From: Acinetobacter gandensis
GTDB lineage: Bacteria > Pseudomonadota > Gammaproteobacteria > Pseudomonadales > Moraxellaceae
DNA length: 64,000 nucleotides
Direction of reading: 5' to 3'
NCBI RefSeq assembly: GCF_001678755.1
Contig: NZ_LZDS01000023.1
Coordinates: forward strand, 62,001-126,000
In this document: in pieces, positions 39,242 through 48,053 of the stretch
Numbering within the stretch: the first letter of the stretch is position 1
Layout: the number at the start of each line of letters is the position of its first letter
Notes under the pieces: generated by a model
What the model was told of the DNA's origin: nothing
The model's database searches: none
What the model saw: only the letters and a program-made list of their open reading frames with translations
Made by a program: the position numbers and the translations under genes

Positions 39242-39799
39242 TTAGTCTTTATTCATAATAAAGAAATACTCACGATAGTATTTGAGTTCTGCAATCGAGT
39301 CACGAATATCATCCATCGCCAAATGCGACGCATTTTTCTTTAAGCCACCCATGATCTCTGGGCGCCAGCGTTTCGCCAATTCTTTCACTGACGACACATC
39401 AAGGTTACGGTAGTGGAAGTATTGTTCCATTTCAGGCATTAAACGATGTAAGAAGCGGCGGTCTTGGCAAATCGAGTTACCACACATTGGTGAAGATTTT
39501 GGATTTACCCATTTTTTAAGGAATTCTAAAGTTTGTTGTTCAGCATCTTGTGCCGTCAATTTACTGCGACGAACACGCTCAATTAAGCCAGATTGACCAT
39601 GTTGACGAGTATTCCACTCATCCATTGCATTGAGCACGCGATCTGATTGATGAACGGCTAACACAGGCCCTTCCGCCAGAATATTCAGGTTATCGTCCGT
39701 CACAATTGTAGCAACTTCAATAATCTGGTCGTTATCTGTATCGAGACCTGTCATTTCAAGGTCAATCCAAATCAGGCGAGTATCAGGTGTGCTGCTCAT
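39242..39799 (-). CDS. orn: Oligoribonuclease
   Basis: 3'-5' exoribonuclease that clears short RNAs, including the pGpG made from c-di-GMP breakdown. The DEDDh residues are visible: Asp and Glu in [10 protein letters not shown], Asp in [13 protein letters not shown], and the final block [22 protein letters not shown] with the last catalytic residues. The 185-residue length is normal. Divergent from rsgA, the usual neighbour of orn in gammaproteobacteria. Confidence 0.96.
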   Translation of the reverse strand: MSSTPDTRLIWIDLEMTGLDTDNDQIIEVATIVTDDNLNILAEGPVLAVHQSDRVLNAMDEWNTRQHGQSGLIERVRRSKLTAQDAEQQTLEFLKKWVNPKSSPMCGNSICQDRRFLHRLMPEMEQYFHYRNLDVSSVKELAKRWRPEIMGGLKKNASHLAMDDIRDSIAELKYYREYFFIMNKD

Positions 39800-39923
39800 A
39801 AATGTGCAATCTTATTAGGCTATAAAAGTGAACATAGTAGCAAATTTATTGGGCTTGCGCTGTAATTAGACCCCGCTTCATGCTATTTTTGCCATCTAGT
39901 TTTCGTGGTTTTTTAGGATATGA

Positions 39924-40982
39924 ATGGCTTTAATTCGTAAGCGTCGACTGACTGAACAACAGCAACGACGCATTCAGAAACAGCATAAATCCCGTCAAGA
40001 AGAAATTGACACGTCTTCCGATTTGGAAGGTTTAGTCGTACAACATTATGGACGACAACTTGAAGTCCAAGCCTTGTCTACGCCTGAAATTCATCCTGAA
40101 AAACCTGTGGTACAAGCTGGTGAACCTGAACCACATTGGAAACCAATCGAATTAGGCAGCATCTGGCGCTGTCATACCCGTACCAATCTAGAATTATTGG
40201 TTACAGGTGACCGTGTTAAATGGCAAGCAGATCCTATTACCGGCTTGGGTATTATTACCGCAATTCATCCGCGTCAATCTTTACTCACACGCCCTGACCG
40301 TTACCACAAAGTAAAACCTGTGGCGGCCAATGTCAGTTTAATTGTAATTGTCTTTGCGCCCTTGCCTGAACCAGCCCCAGGTTTAATTGATCGCTACTTG
40401 GTGGCATGTGCAGATGCAGATATTCCTGCTCTATTGGTCATGAATAAGTCAGACTTATTAAAAGACAACGATCCTATTCTAAGTTTGTTAGATGAATACC
40501 GAAATTTGGGTTATGAAGTTTTACAAACACAGTCGGATGGCGATTTAACGGAATTATCAAGCCGACTTTCTGGTGAAACTGTGGCTTTTGTTGGTCAATC
40601 CGGTGTCGGTAAAAGTACCCTGATCAATGCTATCGTGCCTGAAGCTGCACAAAAGACCAATATCATTTCTGAAAACTCAGCGCTTGGTCAACACACCACA
40701 ACATCAACCCGTTTGATTGCATTTGGAGAAGGGTCTGCCTTAATTGACTCTCCAGGAATCCGTGAGTTTGGCTTATGGCATTTAGAACTCGACAAGGTTC
40801 AACAGGGTTTTCCAGAAATTGAATCGCATTTGGGCTATTGTCAGTTCCGTAACTGTACACATAAACATGAAAAACAATGTGCGCTTCGTATTGCTGCACA
40901 AAATGGTGAAATTTTGCCGCGTCGTTTAGAAAGTTATTTACGTCTAATTGACGAAATCACTGAAGCGCAGCAAAAAAATTAA
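39924..40982 (+). CDS. rsgA: Ribosome small-subunit GTPase RsgA
   Basis: Circularly permuted GTPase that checks late 30S maturation and removes RbfA. An N-terminal basic segment (RKRRLTEQQQRRIQKQHKSRQ) is followed by an OB-fold. The G motifs come in permuted order: NKSD (G4), then GQSGVGKSTLIN (G1), then DSPGIREFG (G3). The C-terminal zinc knuckle CQFRNCTHKHEKQC is intact. The 352-residue length is normal. TTAGGAT precedes the start. Confidence 0.95.
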   Translation: MALIRKRRLTEQQQRRIQKQHKSRQEEIDTSSDLEGLVVQHYGRQLEVQALSTPEIHPEKPVVQAGEPEPHWKPIELGSIWRCHTRTNLELLVTGDRVKWQADPITGLGIITAIHPRQSLLTRPDRYHKVKPVAANVSLIVIVFAPLPEPAPGLIDRYLVACADADIPALLVMNKSDLLKDNDPILSLLDEYRNLGYEVLQTQSDGDLTELSSRLSGETVAFVGQSGVGKSTLINAIVPEAAQKTNIISENSALGQHTTTSTRLIAFGEGSALIDSPGIREFGLWHLELDKVQQGFPEIESHLGYCQFRNCTHKHEKQCALRIAAQNGEILPRRLESYLRLIDEITEAQQKN

Positions 40983-41076
40983 TTTTTATTCTGCTATAGC
41001 CCTTGAAGGGGTGATTTTGATCACCATATTTATGAGCTATACTCTTGGCAATTTTTAAATTGTAATTAGGTGAATT

Positions 41077-41484
41077 GTGGAACGTTGGTTCGAGTTTATG
41101 GGGAATCACCCCTTCTTATTTGGAACATTGGCTGTCTTGGTCGTATTGTTCTTTATTCTGGAAGGCCAGCGTAATGGTCGCAAAATTTCACCACAGTCTT
41201 TGGGTATTTTAGTTAAAGCTAAAAATGCACAATTGATTGACTTGCGTGATGCGAAAGATTTCCGCGAAGGTCATATTAGCGGTAGCCGTAATATTCCATA
41301 TAGCCAAATTACAAAAAATATTGAAGAGTTAAAGACTTCTGACCGTCCATTGGTGTTCATTTGTAACTTAGGTCAAGTTGCAGGTACTGCACTTCAACAA
41401 GTCGGTCATGCTGACGCTTACCGTCTTGACGGTGGTATTAGCAACTGGAAAGCTCAAGGCCTTCCATTGGTTAAAAGCAAATAA
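41077..41484 (+). CDS. Rhodanese-like membrane protein (YibN-like)
   Basis: A 135-residue protein starting at GTG with TTAGGTG upstream. One N-terminal membrane helix (LFGTLAVLVVLFFIL) is followed by a single rhodanese domain (AQLIDLRDAKDFREGHISGSRNIPYSQI). The candidate catalytic cysteine lies in FICNLGQVAG near residue 105; the Arg that usually ends the active-site loop is replaced. It stands directly before grxC and secB, the same order as yibN-grxC-secB in enterics. A role in envelope thiol or sulfur chemistry is inferred from the family. Confidence 0.88.
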   Translation: MERWFEFMGNHPFLFGTLAVLVVLFFILEGQRNGRKISPQSLGILVKAKNAQLIDLRDAKDFREGHISGSRNIPYSQITKNIEELKTSDRPLVFICNLGQVAGTALQQVGHADAYRLDGGISNWKAQGLPLVKSK

Positions 41485-41506
41485 TAACGCTTCTTAGGAG
41501 ATTAAC

Positions 41507-41761
41507 ATGGCTGAAGTTACGATTTATTCAACAACTGTATGTCCTTACTGCATTCGTGCTAAACAGCTCCTAGAGCGTAAAGGCGTGGCTTATAAAGAAA
41601 TTAATTTATCAAATGAAGCGCCTGAAGTACGAGTTGAATTGATGCAACGCACCAACCACCGTACAGTTCCACAAATTTTTATTAAAGATCAGTTTATTGG
41701 CGGTTTTGACCAACTTTATGCTTTAGAGCGTGAAGGCAAACTCGACGATATGCTGGCTTAA
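41507..41761 (+). CDS. grxC: Glutaredoxin 3
   Basis: Glutathione-dependent disulphide reductase of 84 residues. The active site CPYC is at residues 11-14 (YSTTVCPYCIRAKQLL). The glutathione-binding TVPQIFI with its cis-proline and GGFDQLYALE are present. TAGGAGAT precedes the ATG. It lies 22 bp after the rhodanese gene and about 40 bp before secB. Confidence 0.96.
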   Translation: MAEVTIYSTTVCPYCIRAKQLLERKGVAYKEINLSNEAPEVRVELMQRTNHRTVPQIFIKDQFIGGFDQLYALEREGKLDDMLA

Positions 41762-41801
41762 TTAAAAACATAAATCGTCACCTCATATTAAGGAATAAAC
41801 A

Positions 41802-42260
41802 ATGAGTGAAGAACAACAAGCTCAACCACAATTGGCATTAGAGCGTATTTATACTAAAGATATTTCTTTCGAAGTACCTGGGGCTCAAGTATTTACTAAA
41901 GAATGGCAACCTGAGCTAAATATCAACCTTTCTTCTTCTGCAGAAAAAGTTGATCCAACACACTTTGAAGTTGCTTTAAAAGTTGTGGTACAAGCAAACA
42001 ACGGTGGCGATACAGCATTTATCGTTGACGTAACTCAAGCAGGTATTTTCCTGATTGATAGCGTTGAAGAAGAACGCCTACCGTACATTCTTGGCGCTTA
42101 CTGCCCGAACATTTTGTTCCCATTCCTTCGTGAAGCGGTGAACGACATGGTAACTAAAGGCAGCTTCCCTCAATTGTTGCTTACACCAATTAACTTCGAT
42201 GCTGAATTCGAAGCAAATTTGCAACGTGCTCAAGCCGCTGCAGCTGAAGGTCAAGCTTAA
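41802..42260 (+). CDS. secB: Protein-export chaperone SecB
   Basis: Tetrameric cytosolic chaperone that keeps preproteins unfolded and hands them to SecA. The 152-residue length is normal. Typical blocks are [18 protein letters not shown], the SecA-binding acidic region around [14 protein letters not shown], and [28 protein letters not shown] precedes the ATG. Last gene of the rhodanese-grxC-secB group and followed by a strong terminator. Confidence 0.97.
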   Translation: MSEEQQAQPQLALERIYTKDISFEVPGAQVFTKEWQPELNINLSSSAEKVDPTHFEVALKVVVQANNGGDTAFIVDVTQAGIFLIDSVEEERLPYILGAYCPNILFPFLREAVNDMVTKGSFPQLLLTPINFDAEFEANLQRAQAAAAEGQA

Positions 42261-42278
42261 TCGCTTCACCTTAGATAT

Positions 42279-42308
42279 AAAAAAGACCGCTTTTGCGGTC
42301 TTTTTTAT
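42279..42308 (+). terminator. Intrinsic terminator after secB
   Basis: A perfect 12-bp stem (AAAAAAGACCGC and GCGGTCTTTTTT) with a TTTT loop. It could act in both directions, but a repeat separates it from fabI. Confidence 0.92.
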
Positions 42309-42314
42309 GCTTTA

Positions 42315-42423
42315 TTTATCCCCTCTCCTTCTTAGGAGATGAGAAACACTTTTTCGCAAGGGGTGAGGTTATTGTATGAGATAACTGAAAATCCCCCTAA
42401 ATCCCCCTTTAAAAAAGGGGGGA
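42315..42423. repeat. Intergenic repeat elements between secB and fabI
   Basis: Two palindromic pieces: CCCCTCTCCTTCTTAGGAGA from 42319, of the same type as the cluster after leuS, and at 42391-42423 two CCCCCT units followed by a C-run and G-run that fold back (TCCCCCTTTAAAAAAGGGGG). These look like dispersed non-coding repeats. The second may also act as a terminator for fabI. Confidence 0.55.
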
Positions 42424-42434
42424 CTATAAATGCG

Positions 42435-43241
42435 TTACTCAGCGTCTGCCATTAGATCAGCGCTCATACCAACCGTATTGAAGCCGGCATCAACATACAT
42501 GATTTCACCAGTAATACCATTTGCCCAAGGAGAGCATAAGAATAAAGCAGCATTACCTACATCTTCAATAGTCACATTACGTTTCAATGGTGCTACTTTC
42601 TCATTCAAGTCCAACATTTTACGGAAAGATTTGATCCCTGAAGCAGCTAAAGTACGAATTGGACCTGCAGAAATTGCATTTACACGGATACCTTCAGCGC
42701 CTAAGCTAGACGCTAAATAACGTACACCCGCTTCAAGAGAAGCTTTAGCCATGCCCATTACGTTGTAGTTCGGCATCACACGCTCAGAGCCTTGATAAGT
42801 CAATGTTAGTAAGCAACCTTGGCGAGCTTGCAATAAAGGCTTCGCTGCACGTGCCATCGCAATAAAGCTATATGCACTGATATCGTGAGCAATATTAAAG
42901 CCTTCACGATCTGTTACTTCTGTGAAGTCACCATCTAAAGTGTGAGCAGGTGCAAAACCAATTGAATGTACAACACCGTCTAAACCGTCCCAGTGTTTTG
43001 CCAATTCCACAAATGTATTTTCAATTTCAGCATCTACGGCAACATCACATGGAAGAACCAATGTAGAACCAAATTGTTCAGCAAAATCGTCAACGCGTTT
43101 TTTTAGTTTTTCATTCGGATAAGTAAATGCCAACTCTGCACCTTCGCGATGAAGTGCTTGAGCAATACCAAATGCAATAGATAATTTACTTGCAATACCC
43201 GCGATTAAAAAGCGTTTGCCTGCCAATAGTCCTTGTGCCAT
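42435..43241 (-). CDS. fabI: Enoyl-[acyl-carrier-protein] reductase (NADH)
   Basis: Last reduction step of each fatty-acid elongation cycle; target of triclosan and related inhibitors. I use the ATG at 43241 (268 residues, [22 protein letters not shown]); an upstream TTG frame adds five residues. The atypical SDR motif Y-x6-K of FabI reads [19 protein letters not shown]. The preceding Tyr lies in [15 protein letters not shown]. The cofactor site [14 protein letters not shown] is intact. Transcribed alone. Confidence 0.95.
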   Translation of the reverse strand: MAQGLLAGKRFLIAGIASKLSIAFGIAQALHREGAELAFTYPNEKLKKRVDDFAEQFGSTLVLPCDVAVDAEIENTFVELAKHWDGLDGVVHSIGFAPAHTLDGDFTEVTDREGFNIAHDISAYSFIAMARAAKPLLQARQGCLLTLTYQGSERVMPNYNVMGMAKASLEAGVRYLASSLGAEGIRVNAISAGPIRTLAASGIKSFRKMLDLNEKVAPLKRNVTIEDVGNAALFLCSPWANGITGEIMYVDAGFNTVGMSADLMADAE

Positions 43242-43384
43242 GTGAGTCTCACTCAAAATAATTTAACAGCATAATGCCAAGTCTAAAGCATTTTAGAAAT
43301 TGCATAATGCATCTTTTTTTAGAAAATGCCTTATTCGGCTTCGCTTAGGCAGCAATACACATACTGAATAGGGCGCGCTTTAAT

Positions 43385-44206
43385 TTAATTTGCTAAATGT
43401 AAGGCCTGTAAAGAATTTTGCCAAAGTATAGCAGCCAATTTTGATTCAGGCATTTGCAAACTCTGTGCTAAACCTTGTAATACATAAGGTAAATTGACTG
43501 GCGTATTACGGGTTCTGTGCTGCGTAGACAGCTGGCAACAGAGCGGCGTCATATCAGGACAATCTGTTTCTAAGACCAAATGTTCAGCACCGATGGCCTG
43601 AACCACTTGATGCAGCTTTTTGGCATTTGGATTGGTGATTTGACCTGTAACCCCTATTTTAAAACCCAGTTTAATAAATGCTTTGGCTTCCTCTACCCCA
43701 CCACTAAAAGCATGGGCAATGCCACCTTGCTTAAATTGATGTTTCTTCAACAAAGCTAAAACCTCAGCATGTGACTTGCGAATATGTAAAAGAACCGGCT
43801 TATCAAATTGCTGTGCAAACGTAATTTGCACAGAAAAATACTCCTGCTGCTTTTGAACAATTGCTGGCTGCTTATGCTGCTTTAAAAAAGTATCTAAACC
43901 TATTTCCCCAATCGCAACACAATCCTCTGTACGAAGTAAGTGCTCTAAATCACTCAGATGTTCTAAACAATGCTGCTCGATATAAAATGGATGTAAGCCT
44001 GGTGCAAAATAACTGTGCGGCGCATCTTGTAACTGATTCAACATATGCTGTTTTTTCAATAAGTCAGCAAAACGCTTTTGCACAAAACCAATCAAAATCA
44101 AGCGTTCCACCCCAGCTTGCTTTGCAGCATAAGCCAGTTGCTCCCGATCTGGATCAAACTCGGGAACATCAAAATGCGTATGCGTATCAAACAGTGAATA
44201 GCTCAT
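43385..44206 (-). CDS. TatD-family metal-dependent hydrolase
   Basis: TIM-barrel metal-dependent nuclease or hydrolase of the TatD/YjjV group. All metal ligands are present: HTHFD near residue 8, the Glu in IGEIGLD, HIRKSH, HAFSGG and the Asp in LETDCPDM. The 273-residue length fits. Such enzymes trim 3' DNA ends or remove D-amino-acyl groups; the exact substrate is not predictable. The downstream side of the lipoprotein gene at 44213 leaves only six bases, so the two are probably cotranscribed. Confidence 0.88.
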   Translation of the reverse strand: MSYSLFDTHTHFDVPEFDPDREQLAYAAKQAGVERLILIGFVQKRFADLLKKQHMLNQLQDAPHSYFAPGLHPFYIEQHCLEHLSDLEHLLRTEDCVAIGEIGLDTFLKQHKQPAIVQKQQEYFSVQITFAQQFDKPVLLHIRKSHAEVLALLKKHQFKQGGIAHAFSGGVEEAKAFIKLGFKIGVTGQITNPNAKKLHQVVQAIGAEHLVLETDCPDMTPLCCQLSTQHRTRNTPVNLPYVLQGLAQSLQMPESKLAAILWQNSLQALHLAN

Positions 44207-44212
44207 AAATAC

Positions 44213-45166
44213 TTATTTCGAAGTAGCTGCTTCTGACGTCGCAACAGGTTCAGGCACAGGTAAATACTGTTTTTTCAGGACTGTTTTTAACTGGTCATAT
44301 GGCACAGTTAAACGTGGTAGACCCACCACATAAGGCCCAATTTCATATTCGGCATATTGCAAAATTAAACCTTGCTGACTGAGATAAAAATTCTCAGACA
44401 AGCTAAATTTCCATGCTTGTTCATATTCTTCAACACTATTTGCAAGTTTTGAATCTTTAACCCAAGTTTTAAAAACTTCATGCGCGTGTTTTTCAAGTTG
44501 AGCTTTTTGCTTAGGTAGTAATATGTCATTCAATTGCACTTGTTTTTGTGTACTCAAATCAAAATTGTAATACTGCTGTGAGGATGCCCCATGTGCACCG
44601 CCCAAATATGAACTGGTATTTAATACCACTGTTGCCAAAGGCTTATCAGCATTTAATATTTTAGGTTTGATCATCAAACTAATTTGTTGATTGGCACTTA
44701 ATTCTTTAAGCTCTTTATCTAAATTTAAAAAAGCCTGCATATAGGGTTGAGTGGCTTTTTCCAATTTTAATTTAGGCGTTTCAACATTGGCTAAAGCAGA
44801 TTTTGCTTCAGATGCCGCTGACTCACTTACAGCACCTTCTGCTGCGATATCTTTTTCCTCCACAGGTGATACAGACAAAATTTGGCCCAACTGTTTAAGT
44901 ATTTCCGTATCAATAAATTGATCAATAAATGCCTGATTACTATTCAGCCTTTCCACTGAAATTTCTGGACAGCCATTGCCATCACATTCAGGTAAATTTA
45001 GTTGTAATTTCTCAGAATCACCAATAAGTTTCAGACTTAAATCAGCTTGTTCATTCTTTTGGGTTTCTGGTTTTTTTTCAGGTTCAGCTTGTTGTGGCTG
45101 ACATGCAGTCAAACCAATAGACACCGCAAGAACTGAACTGATCCATATACTTTTCTGTTGCAACAT
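44213..45166 (-). CDS. DUF3298 (RsiV-like) domain lipoprotein
   Basis: A 317-residue lipoprotein with a signal ending in the lipobox LTAC (Cys22) and a charged linker. The C-terminal half contains a DUF3298/RsiV-like domain: TVVLNTSSYLGGAHGASSQQ and YNFDLSTQKQVQLNDILLPK are its typical opening. Asp/Glu-rich ends follow. In Bacillus RsiV this domain binds lysozyme and DUF3298 occurs in varied envelope proteins; no such partner can be claimed here. The next gene upstream encodes a related lipoprotein. Confidence 0.8.
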   Translation of the reverse strand: MLQQKSIWISSVLAVSIGLTACQPQQAEPEKKPETQKNEQADLSLKLIGDSEKLQLNLPECDGNGCPEISVERLNSNQAFIDQFIDTEILKQLGQILSVSPVEEKDIAAEGAVSESAASEAKSALANVETPKLKLEKATQPYMQAFLNLDKELKELSANQQISLMIKPKILNADKPLATVVLNTSSYLGGAHGASSQQYYNFDLSTQKQVQLNDILLPKQKAQLEKHAHEVFKTWVKDSKLANSVEEYEQAWKFSLSENFYLSQQGLILQYAEYEIGPYVVGLPRLTVPYDQLKTVLKKQYLPVPEPVATSEAATSK

Positions 45167-45244
45167 CGCGATAACCTGTATTTTTTCAATTTATTCACTG
45201 TAGTACGTCAACTTTGTCAACTAAAGTTAACCATCTAGATATTA

Positions 45245-46072
45245 TTAAAACATATGCTGATAAACATCAGCTTTCAAGACTTGTTGTGTCTGTGCTTTGG
45301 TTAAATAGATATCCAGTTGTTTACCATCTTTCACGATTTCATCGGTTCTGTAATGTAAACCCACACCTTCTTGATCAAAGAACCAATCGGCTTGCCCCCA
45401 GTATAATTTTTTTGGCGCGGCTTTTTTTACTTCTGCCGTTTGCTCATCTAACCATTTGGCATAAGCATCTTGCACAAATTGATTCATATTTTGCTGCTGC
45501 TTGGCATCTACTATATCTAGTGGCGTGATATTTTTCTGATTGCGTCGATCTGCTACAAAAAAGTAATAACGCTCTTTCACCGTAATATTTTCTTGCTTGG
45601 TATCTACACCCACTTGTAACAATACATATTGATTCCGTTGATATGGCACACGGGTATATAGCGCCAGTTCATAGGGTTTATTGCTTTTTATTTCTGCTTG
45701 CCAAGCATCTGATTTTTTTACATAAGCTGCAACCGCTTGCTGCAAACTCATATTTTGTTTGGAGCCGACTTGATCTTGAATCACTGTGGCCTGATTTTTT
45801 TCAATCCATCCATTCAACCAAGTATCGACAGTATCGATGGTCTGTATATTGATATCGATACAACTCTTATTTTCACAAAATGGCAGTGCCACTTTGGCAT
45901 CTTGTTCCTGAATATTTAAATAAGGCAAAACATCAGGGTTTGTCACCACAGCTTCTGATGCTGCATCGCTTTGCTGATCAGCTAATTTTTTTTCTTTTCC
46001 CGAATCACATGCACTTAAAAATAATGCACTCCCCATGAGGGCAATCGCCGCAGCGTCCTTGAAAATATTCAT
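45245..46072 (-). CDS. Second DUF3298-like lipoprotein
   Basis: A 275-residue lipoprotein (lipobox LSAC, Cys22), with the same layout as its downstream neighbour: short Ala/Asp/Glu linker, ENKSCIDINIQTIDTVDTWL aligning with the neighbour's ECDGNGCPEISVERL, and a C-terminal domain with NITPLDIVDAKQQQNMNQFV and GVGLHYRTDEI. The overall similarity is modest, so this is an old duplication. The gap between the two genes is 78 bp. Function unknown; probably periplasm-facing. Confidence 0.72.
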   Translation of the reverse strand: MNIFKDAAAIALMGSALFLSACDSGKEKKLADQQSDAASEAVVTNPDVLPYLNIQEQDAKVALPFCENKSCIDINIQTIDTVDTWLNGWIEKNQATVIQDQVGSKQNMSLQQAVAAYVKKSDAWQAEIKSNKPYELALYTRVPYQRNQYVLLQVGVDTKQENITVKERYYFFVADRRNQKNITPLDIVDAKQQQNMNQFVQDAYAKWLDEQTAEVKKAAPKKLYWGQADWFFDQEGVGLHYRTDEIVKDGKQLDIYLTKAQTQQVLKADVYQHMF

Positions 46073-46126
46073 GCTGTCCTAGACATCAACATGTCAAATA
46101 AAAGTTAATTAAAAACTCTATCACAA

Positions 46127-46160
46127 AATAAAACAGCTTCACGAGGAAGCTGTTTTATTT
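46127..46160 (-). terminator. Intrinsic terminator after prfC
   Basis: An 11-bp stem (AAAACAGCTTC and GAAGCTGTTTT) with a five-base loop, then ATTTT on the minus strand. It lies just past the prfC stop. Confidence 0.85.
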
Positions 46161-46175
46161 CTGTAAAAGAAAGAC

Positions 46176-47768
46176 TTAGTGTTCACGTGTATTACGGAAT
46201 ACGATGTCTGGATAACGCTCTTGCATTAACTGTAAATTAACACGGCTTGGTGCAAGATAAGTTAAGTGACCACCACCATCTACTGATAATTGGTCATGTG
46301 CTTTTTTCTTAAATTCATTGAATTTACGTTCATCATCACATGAAACCCAGCGTACCGTATTAATGCTGACTGGCTCGTAAATACAATCCACTTTGTATTC
46401 TTCTTTTAAGCGATACGCCACTACTTCAAACTGAAGTACACCCACAGCACCAACAATTAAATCATTGCTGTTTTGTGGCATAAATACCTGTGTCGCACCT
46501 TCTTCTGAAAGCTCTTTTAAACCTTTTTGTAACTGTTTAGATTTCAAAGGATCTTTGAGACGTACACGACGGAACATTTCCGGTGCGAAGTGTGGAATAC
46601 CTGTGAACTGTAAGTTTTCACCTGAAGTAAAGGTATCACCAATTTGAATTGTACCGTGGTTATGTAAACCAATAATATCGCCCGGCCATGCTTCTTCTAA
46701 ATGCTGACGGTCGCCTGCTAAGAACGTTAAAGCATCTGAAATACGTACGTCTTTACCAATTCGCACATGTTTCATTTTCAGACCTTTTTCATACTTTCCT
46801 GAACAGATACGCATGAATGCAATACGGTCACGGTGTTTTGGATCCATATTGGCCTGAATTTTAAATACAAAGCCAGTAAATCCTTCTTCGGTTGCTTCAA
46901 CATTACGTACCGCTGTTGGATGGGCTTTTGGTTCAGGTGCATAGTTACTAAATGCATCTAATACATGGTCTACACCAAAGTTACCCAAAGCTGTACCAAA
47001 CAATACAGGGGTTTGACGACCCGCTAAGAATTCCTCACGGTCTAATGGCTCATTTGCCATTTGCACCAATTCTAATGATTCTTCAAAAGCTGCCCAAGCC
47101 AACTCACCAACTTTTTCACGAAGGTCAGCATGGTCATAACCATCACGAATTTCGATGTCTGTAATGGTTGAACCAAAACCTGCTTTATAGACATAGAATT
47201 TTTCTTCGATCAGATTAAAAACACCCGCGAAGTCACGGCCTGTGCCTAAAGGCCAAGTTAAAGGTACGCATTTAATCTTAAGTACGTTTTCAATTTCATC
47301 GAGTAGTTCAAGTGGCTCGCGAATTTCACGGTCCATTTTGTTAACGAAAGAAATAATCGGTGTGTCACGCATACGACACACTTCCATCAATTTAATCGTA
47401 CGATCTTCGACACCTTTTGCCCCATCAATTACCATTAACGCAGAGTCCACTGCGGTTAAAGTACGATAGGTATCTTCCGAGAAATCCTCATGTCCCGGGG
47501 TATCGAGTAAGTTGATCATTTTGTCTTTAAACGGGAACTGCATCACAGACGTAGTAATCGAGATACCACGTTCTTTTTCCATTTCCATCCAGTCTGATGT
47601 TGCTGCACGGTCAGATTTACGGCTTTTCACCATACCAGCAACCTGAATTGCTTGCCCCCACAACAACAGTTTTTCTGTCATTGTTGTCTTACCAGCATCG
47701 GGGTGGGAAATAATCGCGAATGTACGTCGCTGAGCGACCTGCGCCGCTAATTCTTCTTTAAAACTCAT
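46176..47768 (-). CDS. prfC: Peptide chain release factor 3
   Basis: Translational GTPase that removes RF1 and RF2 from the ribosome after termination. I use the ATG at 47768 (530 residues, [20 protein letters not shown]), with GGTG six bases upstream, rather than the GTG three codons earlier. G motifs: [15 protein letters not shown] (G1), [11 protein letters not shown] (G2), [14 protein letters not shown] (G3), [10 protein letters not shown] (G4). The C-terminal domain matches RF3. Transcribed alone. Confidence 0.95.
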   Translation of the reverse strand: MSFKEELAAQVAQRRTFAIISHPDAGKTTMTEKLLLWGQAIQVAGMVKSRKSDRAATSDWMEMEKERGISITTSVMQFPFKDKMINLLDTPGHEDFSEDTYRTLTAVDSALMVIDGAKGVEDRTIKLMEVCRMRDTPIISFVNKMDREIREPLELLDEIENVLKIKCVPLTWPLGTGRDFAGVFNLIEEKFYVYKAGFGSTITDIEIRDGYDHADLREKVGELAWAAFEESLELVQMANEPLDREEFLAGRQTPVLFGTALGNFGVDHVLDAFSNYAPEPKAHPTAVRNVEATEEGFTGFVFKIQANMDPKHRDRIAFMRICSGKYEKGLKMKHVRIGKDVRISDALTFLAGDRQHLEEAWPGDIIGLHNHGTIQIGDTFTSGENLQFTGIPHFAPEMFRRVRLKDPLKSKQLQKGLKELSEEGATQVFMPQNSNDLIVGAVGVLQFEVVAYRLKEEYKVDCIYEPVSINTVRWVSCDDERKFNEFKKKAHDQLSVDGGGHLTYLAPSRVNLQLMQERYPDIVFRNTREH

Positions 47769-48053
47769 GAAGGGCACCTACTGCAAACTCGCAGTGCAAA
47801 AGATCAGATCTGATCAATACGGGAAATTGGCGATATTGTATCAGATTGACCATTAAAAATAATCAACCACAGTGGGTAGAAGTAAAATGTTAAACTTTTC
47901 TTGTTTTATACAATTACATTGGAGCAAACTTCTCTAAAAATGTGCTGATGAATCAATATATCTAAGCGGATCTTTTGTTTTCTACATAAAATATCTAATC
48001 TGACAAATTTAAAATTTTATGAGTTTCAAATTGCTGGTGCTTTGCTTTCGTGA

